A stretch of DNA of 64,000 nucleotides from a bacterium (GCA_905221295.1 CAJNCP010000002.1:124001-188000), one strand, 5' to 3'; counted from the first letter of the stretch, positions 18,413 through 29,800 are shown. Numbers and translations are program-made. Notes: generated by a model not told the origin, from the sequence alone.

Positions 18413-19150
18413 ATGAAAAAATGGAATGCGACGCAGTTGAAGTATCTGATGGCAGCAGTAATGGTTCTAGACCATATTCCGCATATTACCGGAATCGTTT
18501 CTCCTCTGTGGGAAGGTATTTTCCACGCCTTGACCCGTTGTGTGGGAGTTTGGTTTGCGTATATGGCTATGGAGGGATTCATCCATACTCGAAATCTTAA
18601 AGACTACCTCATCCGTCTTTGGAGTTGGGCGCTTATCATGTTTGCTGGAAATAGCCTATTCAACGCCCTATTTGCATCCAAAGGAGTAATGGTCAATAAT
18701 AACATTTTCCTGACTTTGGCCATCGGTGTTACCATGCTTTGGATTGGTTTTCCTAGAAAAGAGATGGATAAAAAAGAGAAGTTGTGGCGTCGGATTGGGG
18801 TTGCTGGTCTCTTGATTTTCGGTTGTCTTTTTACCGAGGGTGGTATCACCATGCTGCCATTTCTCTTGATTAGTTACTCTTGTCGAAATCGTAAGGGATT
18901 GCGGAATCTCTTATATGCCTTTCTGTGGGCCTTCTTGTTAGTGACTTCCATCCAAATTTACGACACTTGGCACCAAACACTGGAAATGATGCTTTACAAT
19001 TCTGACTGGCTCTTTATCACCGTATTTCCTTTTATGGCCTTGTATAATGGACAGCGAGGAAAAGAAACTAGTTGGAGTAAATATTTCTTTTATATTTTCT
19101 ACCCAGCTCATCTATGGATTATAACTTTGATTGCTTATTTGGTTAAGTAG
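18413..19150 (+). CDS. TraX family membrane protein
   Basis: A 245-aa multi-spanning membrane protein. The opening W-N-A-T-Q-L-K-Y-L-M-A-A-V-M-V-L-D-H-I motif is the hallmark of the TraX/acetyltransferase-like family, followed by CVGVWFAYMAMEGFIHT. TraX acetylates pilin in F conjugation, but chromosomal Firmicutes members have no such context, and the role here is unknown; an acyltransferase role is possible. Upstream a TGC-TATACT extended -10 lies near 18372-18380, and AGAGG precedes the ATG. It is a single-gene unit. Confidence 0.8.
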   Translation: MKKWNATQLKYLMAAVMVLDHIPHITGIVSPLWEGIFHALTRCVGVWFAYMAMEGFIHTRNLKDYLIRLWSWALIMFAGNSLFNALFASKGVMVNNNIFLTLAIGVTMLWIGFPRKEMDKKEKLWRRIGVAGLLIFGCLFTEGGITMLPFLLISYSCRNRKGLRNLLYAFLWAFLLVTSIQIYDTWHQTLEMMLYNSDWLFITVFPFMALYNGQRGKETSWSKYFFYIFYPAHLWIITLIAYLVK

Positions 19151-19256
19151 ATTCAATATTCATTAGCTCCTTCTTGCTTAAAATGTGAGAGGAGCTTTTC
19201 TGTATCTGGAATTCCCAACAAAACATGTTATAATAGTTTTAGAAAGGACGAGGTTT

Positions 19257-19955
19257 ATGGCGAGCATACTTGTAATTGAAGATAATAATGAAATCCAGGA
19301 AATTTTAAGAACCCTTCTTGCAGAGGAACATGAGGTGATTCAAGCATTTTCTGGTACAGAAGGTATCATGCAATTTGACAAAGGTGGCATTGATCTCGTT
19401 TTGCTAGATATCATGCTCCCTGGGAAAAATGGCGACCAAGTCTTGCAAGCTATTCGACAAACTAGTCAGACTCCGGTCATCATGCTTACTGCTTTGGGTG
19501 ATAAAAAGCTCATCAGCCAATATCTACTAGACGGTGCCAATGATTATGTAGTAAAACCTTTTGATTTGGACGAAGTCTTTGCCAGAGTCACTGTGCAATT
19601 ACGCCAAAGTGGTGAACATCAGTCAGAAGATCGAAGAGAAATTGATAACCTCGTACAAAACTTTAAAAATATCCAGTTCGATGCGGATAGTTTTGAAATA
19701 AGTAACGTAACTGAAACCATTCGCCTTGCAAAGAAAGAGTGTCAGATTCTCCAAATGTTGCTCCAGCATCCTAAAAAGATCTTCACCAAGGAAGAACTCT
19801 ATGAATTGATTTGGGAAGAAAGTTACCTGCCTGGAGACAATACGCTCAACACCCATCTAAGCAATCTTCGTAAGAAACTGCATCAACTGGATCCGAATCA
19901 CGAATACATCGAAACAATTTGGGGAGTTGGTGTTCGATTAAAAGGAGATAAATAA
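19257..19955 (+). CDS. Two-component response regulator (OmpR/PhoB type)
   Basis: A 232-aa regulator. The receiver domain (about residues 1-115) has the acidic pair EDN, the phospho-acceptor aspartate in LVLLDIMLPG, the threonine in IMLTA and the lysine in VVKPF. The C-terminal winged helix (about 135-232) ends in ETIWGVGVRLKGDK as usual for OmpR-type proteins. The ATG at 19257 follows AAAGGACGAGG. An upstream in-frame start at 19185 precedes the TGT-TATAAT box at 19226-19234, so it cannot be used. It overlaps the kinase gene by one base. With the convergent ABC exporter it probably answers cell-envelope or antimicrobial-peptide stress; this is inference. Confidence 0.88.
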   Translation: MASILVIEDNNEIQEILRTLLAEEHEVIQAFSGTEGIMQFDKGGIDLVLLDIMLPGKNGDQVLQAIRQTSQTPVIMLTALGDKKLISQYLLDGANDYVVKPFDLDEVFARVTVQLRQSGEHQSEDRREIDNLVQNFKNIQFDADSFEISNVTETIRLAKKECQILQMLLQHPKKIFTKEELYELIWEESYLPGDNTLNTHLSNLRKKLHQLDPNHEYIETIWGVGVRLKGDK

Positions 19956-20833
19956 TGAATTACATTTTGATATCAATATTACTCCTTACTAACATTATTT
20001 TGGCGATTTCTTTGATTCGCTATCATATAGCAATTAGAGATTTAAGCAGACAAATCGAAGAAAAGATTCGCTCTGGTAGTATGAAGAGGATCGGTGTAAA
20101 TTTCTTTTCAAAGACCATTTTGCGTCTACATAACCAAATTGAGAATCTATTTCAAGAAGTGGAGCAAAACCAGCTAATCATGAAGCGTGAAAAACGCACC
20201 CTAGATATGGCAATCAGTAACATTGCTCATGATATTCGGACACCTTTGACAATCGCATCAGGATATACTCAGCAACTAATAAAACACCCCGATAATAGTC
20301 AGGAAACTTTAAGCAAAATAGCCCATCATCAGGATTTGGTTTCCAAACGTTTGGAGGCTCTTCTTGAATACCGTCATTTGATGGAAGGAGCAGTCAAACC
20401 GAAACTGGAGGAACTTGATTTATCAACTTCTATAACGAAAAAGACTTTAGCCTATTACGATGTTTTTCAAACTTCACATATTGTTCTTGATTTTAACGTT
20501 GAACCTGGATTGAAAACGACGACTGATGAGGACTTGCTTGATCGAATTATACAAAACCTCCTTGGAAATGTTCTCAAGCACGGCAAGGAGAAGGCTCGAC
20601 TTTCTTTGAAAAAGGAAGAAAATAGGCTTGTTTTGGAAATTGATAATCTTGTCAAAAAGCCTATCAAGAATATAGACAATCTCAGCAATCGTTTTTATTC
20701 TGAAAATATGTCAGATACCGAAGAATCCTCTGGTTTAGGTCTCTATATTACTGAGGAATTAGTTCATCTCCTTGGAGCGGATATGAAGCTAGTTGCTAAT
20801 GGCGAATGGTTTTCGGTCTTTATTTATTTTTAA
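19955..20833 (+). CDS. Sensor histidine kinase
   Basis: A 292-aa kinase with one N-terminal membrane segment (YILISILLLTNIILAISLI), a short linker, the H-box SNIAHDIRTPLTIASGY, and a catalytic domain with the N-box (IIQNLLGNVLKHG) and G2-type ESSGLGLYITEELV. It has almost no extracellular loop, as in intramembrane-sensing kinases that depend on a partner ABC transporter. It is translated together with the response regulator (TAATG overlap) and followed by a bidirectional terminator. Confidence 0.88.
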   Translation: MNYILISILLLTNIILAISLIRYHIAIRDLSRQIEEKIRSGSMKRIGVNFFSKTILRLHNQIENLFQEVEQNQLIMKREKRTLDMAISNIAHDIRTPLTIASGYTQQLIKHPDNSQETLSKIAHHQDLVSKRLEALLEYRHLMEGAVKPKLEELDLSTSITKKTLAYYDVFQTSHIVLDFNVEPGLKTTTDEDLLDRIIQNLLGNVLKHGKEKARLSLKKEENRLVLEIDNLVKKPIKNIDNLSNRFYSENMSDTEESSGLGLYITEELVHLLGADMKLVANGEWFSVFIYF

Positions 20834-20835
20834 CA

Positions 20836-20873
20836 AAAGAAACCTCCTCTATATCCTAGAGGAGGTTCTTTTT
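20836..20873. terminator. Bidirectional terminator between kinase and ABC permease genes
   Basis: AAAGAAACCTCCTCT (20836-20850) pairs with the AGAGGAGGTTCTTT run (20858-20871), with A/T tracts on both sides. It serves both convergent units. Confidence 0.85.
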
Positions 20874-21624
20874 ATAAGCTCTTCTTCTTGAAAACGGTAA
20901 GGCCGCTAAGAGAGAAGAAAAGTATGATAGCGATGCAAACCGTAATGGTATAGAGAACGGATTGACTATCAGCAGTCATGGCATAGGCAAAATTTAAGCT
21001 CAGATATCGTAAAATTGCGATATTTGGAAAGATAAGCATTGGCATAGAAAGGATGATAGAGGTAACTAGATAGCCGATAAATACGGCAAGATAGGAGTGA
21101 GTCACATAGAGAATAAAGGAAACAATCGAAAGCCAAGCTAGGAGGCAGAGAAATTGGAGGGAAATCGTTAAGAGAAGGTTTGTAATAAAACCATCAGGCA
21201 TCGTACCAAGTCCGTTTAGTAGAGTTGAGGGAATAAAAGCAATCACAAGACTGGCGATGAGTTGCAAGAGAGCGATACTTGCTAGAACAAAGAATTTAGC
21301 AAGGAAAAATTCTGTACGAGAAACGCCAACAGTTAAACTATTTTTATAGAGCTTGCCGATTAGATCAACTCCTAGAACTAGACATGCTAGAACAATGCAG
21401 AGAAAAACGAGGTTTGAACCATTGCTAGACGTGTTGATAAGAGATTGAACGCCGTCCCAACCATGGGTAGGAGTCTCTGGTGGTGTTGTATTTACTGCCA
21501 TTAGATGTCCTGTAGCACCAATAGTAGCACCCATTAACATAAGTACAAAGAGAATGCATTCTGTAATCCAGAATCCTTTGGAGCGAAAAAGACGGTAAAA
21601 ATCTGCTTGAATGGTATGTATCAT
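20872..21624 (-). CDS. ABC-2 type transporter permease
   Basis: A 250-aa integral membrane protein with about six hydrophobic segments. It opens with MIHTIQADFYRLFRSKGFWI, a cytoplasmic entry typical of lantibiotic-immunity-type (EpiE/MutG-like) and other ABC-2 permeases. A large loop after the first helix (NTTPPETPTHGWDGVQSL) should face outwards. It lies 10 bp after the ATPase gene on the same strand. Paired with that ATPase it probably forms an exporter for a peptide or lipid; the adjacent two-component system may control it. Confidence 0.78.
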   Translation of the reverse strand: MIHTIQADFYRLFRSKGFWITECILFVLMLMGATIGATGHLMAVNTTPPETPTHGWDGVQSLINTSSNGSNLVFLCIVLACLVLGVDLIGKLYKNSLTVGVSRTEFFLAKFFVLASIALLQLIASLVIAFIPSTLLNGLGTMPDGFITNLLLTISLQFLCLLAWLSIVSFILYVTHSYLAVFIGYLVTSIILSMPMLIFPNIAILRYLSLNFAYAMTADSQSVLYTITVCIAIILFFSLSGLTVFKKKSL

Positions 21625-21634
21625 GATTTTTCTC

Positions 21635-22543
21635 CTATTCTACCAATTGTGTGAAGTATTCTTCTAGGTTTTGACGGGCAAAGTATATCTCATCAATAGC
21701 AACATCGGCCAAAGTTAGTTGCTTAAGAATCTGTTTGACATCTTGTTCATTACCAAAGATATGGATTTCATTTTCTGGATTGACAACCTTAAACTGGAGT
21801 TGGATTTGTTCTTTCAATACCTGACAAGCTCTTTCTTTATCGCTTGTTTTAAGTATAATATAATCCTCACTCAGTGTTTCAAACTCAGCTTTACTGATTT
21901 CACGAATAATCTTACCTTGGTCCAAAATTCCAAAACGATTAGCTAGGAGGTAGAGTTCTGATAAGATATGGCTAGAGATGAGAATGCTTATTCCTTTTTC
22001 TTGATTGAGGCGCTGGATCATGAGGCGAAATTCTTTGATTCCAATTGGGTCGAGACCGTTAATGGGTTCATCAAGAATCAGAAAATCAGGTTTAGATAGA
22101 AGGGCAATGGCGATACCAAGTCTTTGTTTCATTCCTAGTGAGAAATCACGAAAGACTTTTTTACCTGTATCTGACAAGCCAACATAGTCCAAAGTCTCAT
22201 GAATCACCTTATCAGCATTTGGAATATGACGTATCATACAATAATATTTCAGATTCTGGTATGCTGTTAAGTGATTATGGGCTACAGGTGATTCGATAAC
22301 TGAACCTACTCGAGATAAAGCCTTTGTCCACTCATTTTGTTCTTGACTAGAAAAGAGGGAGACTGTACCTTTGTCCGCAAACAATAATTGTGTAATGATT
22401 TTAATAAGAGTAGTTTTACCTGCTCCGTTTTTTCCAATTAGACCATAAATATCTCCCTCTTTTATCGTTAGACTAAGATCTTGAAGAATAGCTTGTTGGC
22501 CGAATTGTTTGGTCAGTCCATGAATTTCGAGTACTGTTTTCAT
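21635..22543 (-). CDS. ABC transporter ATP-binding protein
   Basis: A 302-aa ATPase. Walker A is GKNGAGKTTL, the signature is FSLGMKQRLGIAIALL, Walker B is DFLILDEPINGLDP and the H-loop is ILISSHIL. The C-terminal extension of about 80 residues is usual for drug- and bacteriocin-type ABC-2 ATPases. The ATG at 22543 follows AAAGGAG; an upstream in-frame start at 22597 adds 18 residues without a matching site and is rejected. It is transcribed with the permease downstream, and the unit converges on the two-component system. Confidence 0.88.
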   Translation of the reverse strand: MKTVLEIHGLTKQFGQQAILQDLSLTIKEGDIYGLIGKNGAGKTTLIKIITQLLFADKGTVSLFSSQEQNEWTKALSRVGSVIESPVAHNHLTAYQNLKYYCMIRHIPNADKVIHETLDYVGLSDTGKKVFRDFSLGMKQRLGIAIALLSKPDFLILDEPINGLDPIGIKEFRLMIQRLNQEKGISILISSHILSELYLLANRFGILDQGKIIREISKAEFETLSEDYIILKTSDKERACQVLKEQIQLQFKVVNPENEIHIFGNEQDVKQILKQLTLADVAIDEIYFARQNLEEYFTQLVE

Positions 22544-22657
22544 GATTTTCTCCTTTTGATTTGTTTTACTAACTTTAGTATAAGGTATAGAAATCAAAGA
22601 AAGTTCAAGTAATTCTAAAGAGTTTCTAAAGTTTTGTAATTCTTAAAAGAAACAAAA

Positions 22658-22677
22658 CCCAGTTGACATGAACTGGG
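22658..22677 (-). terminator. Terminator of the Cof-type phosphatase gene
   Basis: CCCAGTT (22658-22664) pairs with AACTGGG (22671-22677). On the minus strand it is followed by a T-rich tail. Confidence 0.7.
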
Positions 22678-22685
22678 CTTCTCAA

Positions 22686-23495
22686 TTATAAAATATACTT
22701 CTCAATGGCACGCGCGACACCGTCTTCATCGTTGCTGGCTGTAATATCATTGGCAAGGGATTTGACATGATCACTAGCATTTCCCATAGCAATACCAAGC
22801 CCTGCAAACTGGAGCATTTCGATATCGTTATTGGCATCGCCCATGGCCATAATTTCTGAGGGCTCGATCTTCAAAATCGCTGCTAGTCGAGAAAGAGCAG
22901 TAGCCTTTGTTGTTCCAAGTGGCATAGCTTCATAAATGACAGGCTGCGAACGAACACCGCTGAACCGTTGGCATAGTTCTGTCGCAAAACGCTGCTCAAA
23001 ATCGTCTGTTTGCTCTTTTGTTCCTAAAAACATGCCTTGGAACATCCGATACTTGCCACTAGTCGCGTCCTCAAGGGAGATTTCAGTCAGGTCTGAAAAG
23101 ACTAGCTTGGCATCATTTTGAACAATTTGATTAGGCTTGCCACCGAGGACAAAATAATGTTTCTCATCAAAAAGAGTCAACTGAACGTCGCTTTTTTCTG
23201 CTAGGTCATAGAGGTATTCAATGTCAGCTGGACTGAGTTCTTGCCAGTCCACTAGACTCCAGTCACTGGTCTGATGGGTTGAACAACCGTTATTGACGAT
23301 GACATACTCATTCTGAAGGTCCAGTCCCAGTTTTTTGTAGTAAGGAAGAACACCAAAAAGCGGGCGACCTGTACAGAGAACCAGTTTGACACCTTTTTCA
23401 ATAGCTTGGTGAATGGCAGTGATGTGGGCTTGCGGGATTTCCTTGGCTTCATTGAGGAGGGTTCCGTCCATATCCAAGGCTAGTAGTTTAATCAT
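22686..23495 (-). CDS. Cof-type HAD-IIB family phosphatase
   Basis: A 269-aa cytosolic phosphatase of the haloacid dehalogenase superfamily. Motif I is LLALDMDGTLL at the N terminus, motif II is LCTGRP, and the C-terminal motif IV MAMGDANNDIEML is followed by AMGNA. The large cap between them places it in subfamily IIB (Cof/YbiV/YidA type), which dephosphorylates sugar phosphates or cofactor phosphates. Substrate is not determined. It is divergent from rexB; a minus-strand TATAAT-like box lies at about 23526-23531. Confidence 0.88.
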   Translation of the reverse strand: MIKLLALDMDGTLLNEAKEIPQAHITAIHQAIEKGVKLVLCTGRPLFGVLPYYKKLGLDLQNEYVIVNNGCSTHQTSDWSLVDWQELSPADIEYLYDLAEKSDVQLTLFDEKHYFVLGGKPNQIVQNDAKLVFSDLTEISLEDATSGKYRMFQGMFLGTKEQTDDFEQRFATELCQRFSGVRSQPVIYEAMPLGTTKATALSRLAAILKIEPSEIMAMGDANNDIEMLQFAGLGIAMGNASDHVKSLANDITASNDEDGVARAIEKYIL

Positions 23496-23573
23496 AAGAC
23501 TTCCTTTTCTAGGTGTTTTGCTTTTATTATAGCATATTTTGGAGGAAAGGAGGCAGAATCTTCAGCTAAATCA

Positions 23574-23582
23574 TGGTATAAT
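23574..23582 (+). promoter_or_regulatory. Extended -10 of the rexBA promoter
   Basis: TGG followed by TATAAT (23577-23582), 33 bp before the rexB ATG. No clear -35 is seen, as is common with extended -10 promoters. Confidence 0.5.
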
Positions 23583-23615
23583 AGAGGGTAATGAATAAAT
23601 GCAAACGAGGCAGAG

Positions 23616-26600
23616 ATGAAATTACTTTATACTGATATTCGGACTTTTTTGACAGAAATTCTGACTAGAGAGGCGGAAGAGCTAGTTGCTACAGGCAAGC
23701 GGGTCTTCTACATTGCCCCCAACTCTCTTTCATTTGAAAAGGAACGCGCCGTGCTGGAATGCTTGTCCCAGCAGGCTTCTTTTGCGATTACTGTTACGCG
23801 TTTTTCTCAGATGGCTCGTTACTTGGTTTTAAATGATTTGCCAGCTAAGACGAGTCTAGATGACATCGGTCTTGGGATGGCTTTTTATAAATGTCTTGCG
23901 GAACTCGATCCCAAGGACTTACGTGTTTATGGTGCTATTAAGCAAGATCCCCAGTTTATCCAGCAGTTGGTTGAACTTTATCATGAGATGACGACTGCTC
24001 AGATGAGCTTTTTGGACTTGGAAAGTTTGACAGATGAGGACAAGCGAGCAGACTTGCTCTTGATTTTTGAGAAAGTAACAGCCTATCTCAATCAAGGTCA
24101 GTTGGCTCAGGGAAGTCAGTTGTCCCATTTTATTGAGGCTATTGAGAACGATAAGGTAAGTAGTGATTTCAGTCAGATTGCCTTGGTTATTGATGGCTTT
24201 ACCCGTTTTTCTGCCGAGGAAGAGCGTATAGTGGATCTACTCCATGGCAAGGGTGTTGAGATTGTTATTGGGGCCTATGCAAGCAAGAAAGCTTATAGCA
24301 GTCCGTTCACTGAAGGTAATCTCTATCAAGCCAGTGTGGAATTCCTCCATCATTTGGGGGCAAAATACCAAACACCTGCTCAGGATCGTTCTCAGACGCA
24401 TGAGAAAATGGATAGTTTTGACAAGGCCTCTCGTTTGCTGGAGTCTTCTTATGACTTTTCAGAACTCGCTTTAGATGTCGATGAGAAAGACCGTGAAAAC
24501 TTGCAAATCTGGTCTTGCTTGACGCAAAAAGAGGAGTTGGAATTAGTAGCCCGTAGCATTCGTCAGAGATTACATGACCATCCAGATCTGAGTTACAAGA
24601 ATTTCCGTATTCTGCTTGGAGATGTGGCTTCTTACCAGCTATCACTGAAAACTATTTTTGACCAGTACCAGATTCCTTTCTATCTTGGTAGAAGTGAATC
24701 CATGGCTCACCACCCTTTGACTCAGTATGTCGAATCTATTTTGCGTTTGAAACGCTACCGTTTCCGTCAGGAGGATTTGATTAATTTCCTCAGAACTGGT
24801 CTGTATACTGACCTTAGCCAAGCGGATATTGATGCTTTTGAGCAATATCTTCGCTATCTTGGCATCAATGGCTTGCCAGCTTTTCAGCAGACCTTCACAA
24901 AATCCCACCACGGAAAATTTGATTTAGAGCGTTTAAATGCCCTTCGTTTGCGTATTTTGTCACCTCTTGAAACCTTATTTGCCAGTCGGAAGCAAAAGGC
25001 TGAAAATCTCTTGCAAAAGTGGAATACTTTTCTAAAAAATGCTGCTTTAAGCAAGCAGATGCAAGAATTGACAGCCACTATGGAAACTCTAGAACAGGAA
25101 AGACAAGCTGAAGTTTGGAAATCCCTTTGTCATGTTTTAGAACAATTTGCGACGGTTTTTGCTGGTTCACAAGTTAGTCTGGAGGATTTTCTATCCTTGC
25201 TCCATTCTGGAATGAGTTTGTCCCAGTATCGCACCATTCCAGCGACAGTGGACACCGTTCTGGTGCAGAGTTATGATCTGATTGCACCTCTGACAGCTGA
25301 CTTTGTCTACGTCATAGGACTAACACAGGATCATTTACCAAAAATCGCGCAAAATACCAGTCTGTTAACAGATGAAGAACGACAAAGCCTAAACCAAGCG
25401 ACTGAAGAGGGAGCGCAATTACTGATTGCAAGCAGTGAAAACCTCAAGAAAAATCGCTATACCATGCTTTCCTTGGTCAATGCTGCTCGTAAGCAGTTGG
25501 TGTTGTCAGCACCAAGTCTTCTCAATGAAAATGAGAGCAAGGAATCGGCCTATCTTCAGGAACTGGTGAGTTTTGGATTTAGCCGGATAGAGAAGAAGAT
25601 TCATCAAAAAAGTCTGTCTAAGGATGATATGGGGTCATATCACAGTCTTTTGTCTAGTCTGGTCGCCTATCATCAGCAAGCTACTTCTAGTGAAAATGAG
25701 CAAGATGTGACCTTTGTCAAGGTTCTAGCGCGTGTCATGGGTAAAAAACTTGATCAAAAAGGTCTTACAAATCCTGCACTCCCAACTAGTCCAAGTAGCA
25801 AGTCATTAGCTAAAGAGACCTTGCAGGCTCTCTATCCAGCTGACAAGGAGTTTTACCTGTCTACCTCTGGTTTGACGGAGTTTTACCGCAATGAATACAG
25901 TTATTTCCTCCGTTATGTCTTAGGTTTGCAGGAAGAAGTGCGCCTGCGTCCGGATGCCCGCAGTCATGGTAATTTCTTGCATCGTATTTTTGAACGTGCC
26001 TTGAAACTGCCTGATGAAGATTCCTTTGATCAGCGTTTGGAACAAGCCATTAAGGAAACCAGCCAAGAACACGAATTTGAGGCTATTTATCAGGAAAGTT
26101 TGGAAGCCCAGTTTACCAAGGAAGTTCTTCTCGATGTCGCGCGGACAACTGGCCATATTCTCCGCCATAATCCAGCCATCGAAACCATCCAAGAGGAGGC
26201 AACATTTGGTGGCAAGGATCAGGCCTTTATTCAATTGGATAATGGTCGGAGTGTCCATGTTCGAGGAAAGGTTGACCGTATTGACCGCCTGAAAGCTGAT
26301 GGAGCGCTAGGAGTAGTGGACTACAAGTCTAGTTTGACCCAGTTCCAGTTTCCTCATTTCTTTAATGGGCTTAATTCCCAACTGCCAACCTATCTAGCTG
26401 CCCTAAAAAGTGAAGGGGGGCAGAACTTTTTCGGCGCTATGTACCTAGAAATGGCTGAACCTGTCCAATCTCTGTTGACCGTTAAGAGTTTGGCTGGAGC
26501 AGTAGCAGAAGCCAGCAAGTCAATGAAATACCAGGGACTCTTTTTAGAAAAAGAAAGCAGTCACTTGGGCGAATTTTATAACAAAAACAAGGCCAATCAG

Positions 26601-26891
26601 CTGACAGACGAGGAATTCCAGCTCTTACTAGACTATAATGCCCATCTGTACAAGAAGGCAGCTGAGAAGATTTTAAAGGGGCAGTTCTCCATCAATCCAT
26701 ACACAGAGAACGGCAGAAGCATTGCCCCATACGTTCAGCAACATCAGGCCATTACAGGATTTGAAGCAAACTACCATCTAGGTCAAGCACGTTTCCTAGA
26801 AAAGTTAGACCTAGCGGATGGCAAACGTCTGGTCGGAGAAAAACTCAAGCAAGCTTGGTTTGAAAAAATGAGAGAGGAGTTGAATCGATGA
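23616..26891 (+). CDS. rexB: ATP-dependent nuclease subunit B (RexB/AddB)
   Basis: A 1091-aa subunit of the RexAB (AddAB-type) helicase-nuclease that processes double-strand breaks for recombination. The N terminus lacks the Walker A loop of Bacillus AddB, as usual for RexB. The C-terminal RecB-like nuclease domain has VRGKVDRID and [12 protein letters not shown], with the catalytic D and K. The cysteines that hold an iron-sulphur cluster in AddB are absent: the equivalent first site reads [12 protein letters not shown] and the last block [14 protein letters not shown]. The stop overlaps rexA by 4 bp (ATGA). It has its own promoter and sits head to head with the Cof phosphatase gene. Confidence 0.94.
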   Translation: MKLLYTDIRTFLTEILTREAEELVATGKRVFYIAPNSLSFEKERAVLECLSQQASFAITVTRFSQMARYLVLNDLPAKTSLDDIGLGMAFYKCLAELDPKDLRVYGAIKQDPQFIQQLVELYHEMTTAQMSFLDLESLTDEDKRADLLLIFEKVTAYLNQGQLAQGSQLSHFIEAIENDKVSSDFSQIALVIDGFTRFSAEEERIVDLLHGKGVEIVIGAYASKKAYSSPFTEGNLYQASVEFLHHLGAKYQTPAQDRSQTHEKMDSFDKASRLLESSYDFSELALDVDEKDRENLQIWSCLTQKEELELVARSIRQRLHDHPDLSYKNFRILLGDVASYQLSLKTIFDQYQIPFYLGRSESMAHHPLTQYVESILRLKRYRFRQEDLINFLRTGLYTDLSQADIDAFEQYLRYLGINGLPAFQQTFTKSHHGKFDLERLNALRLRILSPLETLFASRKQKAENLLQKWNTFLKNAALSKQMQELTATMETLEQERQAEVWKSLCHVLEQFATVFAGSQVSLEDFLSLLHSGMSLSQYRTIPATVDTVLVQSYDLIAPLTADFVYVIGLTQDHLPKIAQNTSLLTDEERQSLNQATEEGAQLLIASSENLKKNRYTMLSLVNAARKQLVLSAPSLLNENESKESAYLQELVSFGFSRIEKKIHQKSLSKDDMGSYHSLLSSLVAYHQQATSSENEQDVTFVKVLARVMGKKLDQKGLTNPALPTSPSSKSLAKETLQALYPADKEFYLSTSGLTEFYRNEYSYFLRYVLGLQEEVRLRPDARSHGNFLHRIFERALKLPDEDSFDQRLEQAIKETSQEHEFEAIYQESLEAQFTKEVLLDVARTTGHILRHNPAIETIQEEATFGGKDQAFIQLDNGRSVHVRGKVDRIDRLKADGALGVVDYKSSLTQFQFPHFFNGLNSQLPTYLAALKSEGGQNFFGAMYLEMAEPVQSLLTVKSLAGAVAEASKSMKYQGLFLEKESSHLGEFYNKNKANQLTDEEFQLLLDYNAHLYKKAAEKILKGQFSINPYTENGRSIAPYVQQHQAITGFEANYHLGQARFLEKLDLADGKRLVGEKLKQAWFEKMREELNR

Positions 26892-29800
26892 AGCCCATTT
26901 CCTTTTTAACTGAGGAAGAAATTCAAAAACTGCAAGAAGCAGAAGCGAGTTCAAGCAAGGAACAAAAGAAAACAGCTGAGCAAATCGAAGCCATTTATAC
27001 CGCAGGGCAAAATATCCTTGTTTCAGCGTCTGCTGGTTCAGGGAAGACCTTTGTTATGGCCGAGCGCATTCTTGATCAATTGGCGCGAGGTGTGGAAATC
27101 AGCCAACTCTTTATCTCGACCTTTACCGTCAAGGCTGCTACTGAACTAAAGGAGCGCTTGGAGAAAAAAATCAGCCAACAAATCCAAGAAAGTAACGATG
27201 TTGATCTCAAACAACACTTGGGACGCCAGTTAGCAGATCTACCAAACGCTGCCATTGGAACCATGGACTCTTTCACACAAAAATTCCTTGGCAAACATGG
27301 CTATCTGATTGATATCGCACCGAACTTCCGTATTCTGCAAAATGAAAGTGAACAGTTAATCTTAAAAAACGAAGTTTTTCATCAAGTTTTTGAAGACCAT
27401 TACCAAGGTGAGAATAAAGAGAAATTTAGCCGTTTGGTGAAGAACTTTGCTGGGCGATGCAAGGATGAACGAGGCCTACGCCAACAAGTCTACAAAATCT
27501 ATGATTTCCTTCAATCCACCAGCAGTCCACAAAAATGGCTGAGCAACTCTTTCCTCAAAGGGTTTGAAAAAGCTGACTTTGCTAATGAAAAAGAGAAACT
27601 AATTGAGCAAATCAAGCAGGCGCTTTGGGACTTGGAAAGCTTTTTCCGTTATCATCTGGATAATGATGCCAAGGAGTTTACCAAAGCTGTCTATTTAGAA
27701 GCTGTTCAACAGGTTTTGGATGAAATTGGCTCCTTAAATCAAGAGTCCGATAGTCAAGCTTATCAAGCAGTGCTTGCACGTGTTGTTGCCATTTCGAAGG
27801 AGAAAAATGGTCGAGCTCTGGCTAACTCCAGTCGTAAGGCCGAATTGAAGCCACTGGCTGATGCCTATAACGATGAGAGAAAGGCCCAGTTTGCTAAACT
27901 AGGAAAACTAGCAGACCAGATAACGATTCTCGACTATCAGGAGCGTTATCATGAAGACATCTGGGAGCTAGCTAAAACTTTCCAAACCTTTATGAGTGAT
28001 TTTGTGGAGGCTTATCGAGAACGTAAACGCCAGGAAAACGCCTTTGAATTCGCTGATATTAGTCATTACACCATTGAGATTTTAGAGAATTTCCCACAAG
28101 TCCGCGAGGCTTATCAGGAACGATTCCACGAAGTCATGGTCGATGAGTATCAGGATACTAACCACATTCAAGAACGGATGCTGGAATTGCTGTCGAATGG
28201 TCACAATCGCTTTATGGTGGGAGATATCAAGCAGTCTATCTACCGTTTCCGTCAGGCAGATCCCCAAATTTTCAATGAAAAATTTCAACGCTATGCGCAA
28301 AATCCTAAAGAGGGTAAGTTGATACTCCTCAAGGAAAATTTCCGTAGCAGTTCAGAAATGCTATCAGCAACCAATGATGTTTTTGGACGCCTTATGGACC
28401 AAGAGGTCGGCGAAATCAACTATGATAGCATGCACCAGCTTGTTTTTGCTAATACCAAGCTGGCTCCTAATCCAGACAACAAGGCAGAATTTCTCCTCTA
28501 CGATAAGGACGATAGTGGGCAAGAGGAGGAAGAGAGCCAAACAGAATCGAAACTAACTGGTGAAATGCGTCTGGTCATCAAGGAAATCTTGAAGCTCCAT
28601 CAAGAGAAAGGTGTAGCCTTTAAGGAAATTGCCCTTTTGACTTCCAGTCGCAGTCGAAATGACCAGATTCTACTTGCCCTGTCTGAGTACGGAATTCCAG
28701 TTAAAACCGACGGTGAGCAAAACAACTACCTCCAATCCCTAGAAGTACAAGTCATGCTGGACACCCTGCGCGTCATTCACAATCCCCTGCAAGACTATGC
28801 CTTGGTAGCTCTGATGAAGTCTCCTATGTTTAGTTTCGATGAGGACGAGTTGGCACGCTTGTCCCTTCAGAAAATAGAAGATAAGGCCCAAGAAAATCTC
28901 TATGAGAAACTGGTCAATGCTCAAAAACTGGCAACAAGTCAGAAAAACTTGATTTATACAGCTCTAGCTGAAAAACTCAATCAATTCATGGATATTTTGG
29001 ATTCTTGGCGCTTGTATGCCAAAACCCACTCTCTCTATGACTTGATTTGGAAGATTTACAACGACCGTTTTTACTATGACTATGTTGGAGCCTTGCCAAA
29101 CGGACCTGCTAGACAGGCCAATCTCTATGCCCTAGCGCTACGTGCTGACCAGTTTGAAAAGAGTAATTTCAAGGGCTTGTCTCGTTTTATCCGTATGATT
29201 GACCAAGTCCTAGAAGCCCAGCACGATCTCGCAAGCGTAGCCGTCGCACCGCCTAAAGATGCTGTGGAACTCATGACCATTCACAAGAGCAAAGGACTGG
29301 AGTTTCCTTATGTCTTTATCCTCAACATGGATCAGGACTTCAACAAGCAAGACTCGATGTCAGACGTCATTCTCAGCCGTCAAAATGGGCTTGGTGTCAA
29401 ATACATTGCCAAGGTGGAAACAGGAGCAGTGGAAGCACACTATCCTAAAACCATCAAACTCTCCATTCCTAGCCTGACCTATACGCAGAATGAGAAAGAA
29501 CTGCAACTGGCTAGCTATTCAGAGCAGATGCGTCTGCTGTATGTTGCCATGACAAGGGCTGAGAAAAAGCTCTATCTTGTCGGTAAGGGGTCTCGCGAAA
29601 AGCTAGAAGCTAAGGAATTCCCAGCAGCTGAGAGCGGAAAATTAGATAGCAATACCAGACTGCAAGCAAGAAATTTCCAAGATTGGATCTGGGCTATCAG
29701 TAAAGTATTTGCCAAGGACAATCTCAACTTTAGCTATCGTTTTGTTGGTGAAGACCAGCTGACCAGAGAAGCTATTGGTCAATTGGAAAACAAGAGTCCT

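Noticed and set aside
22686..23495. Cof-type phosphatase as part of the ABC exporter operon
   Set aside because: It shares the strand, but it lies upstream of the ATPase gene and is separated from it by a hairpin terminator.
24307..24645. Minus-strand frame inside rexB
   Set aside because: It lies wholly in the conserved rexB coding region and has no ribosome binding site or recognisable motif.
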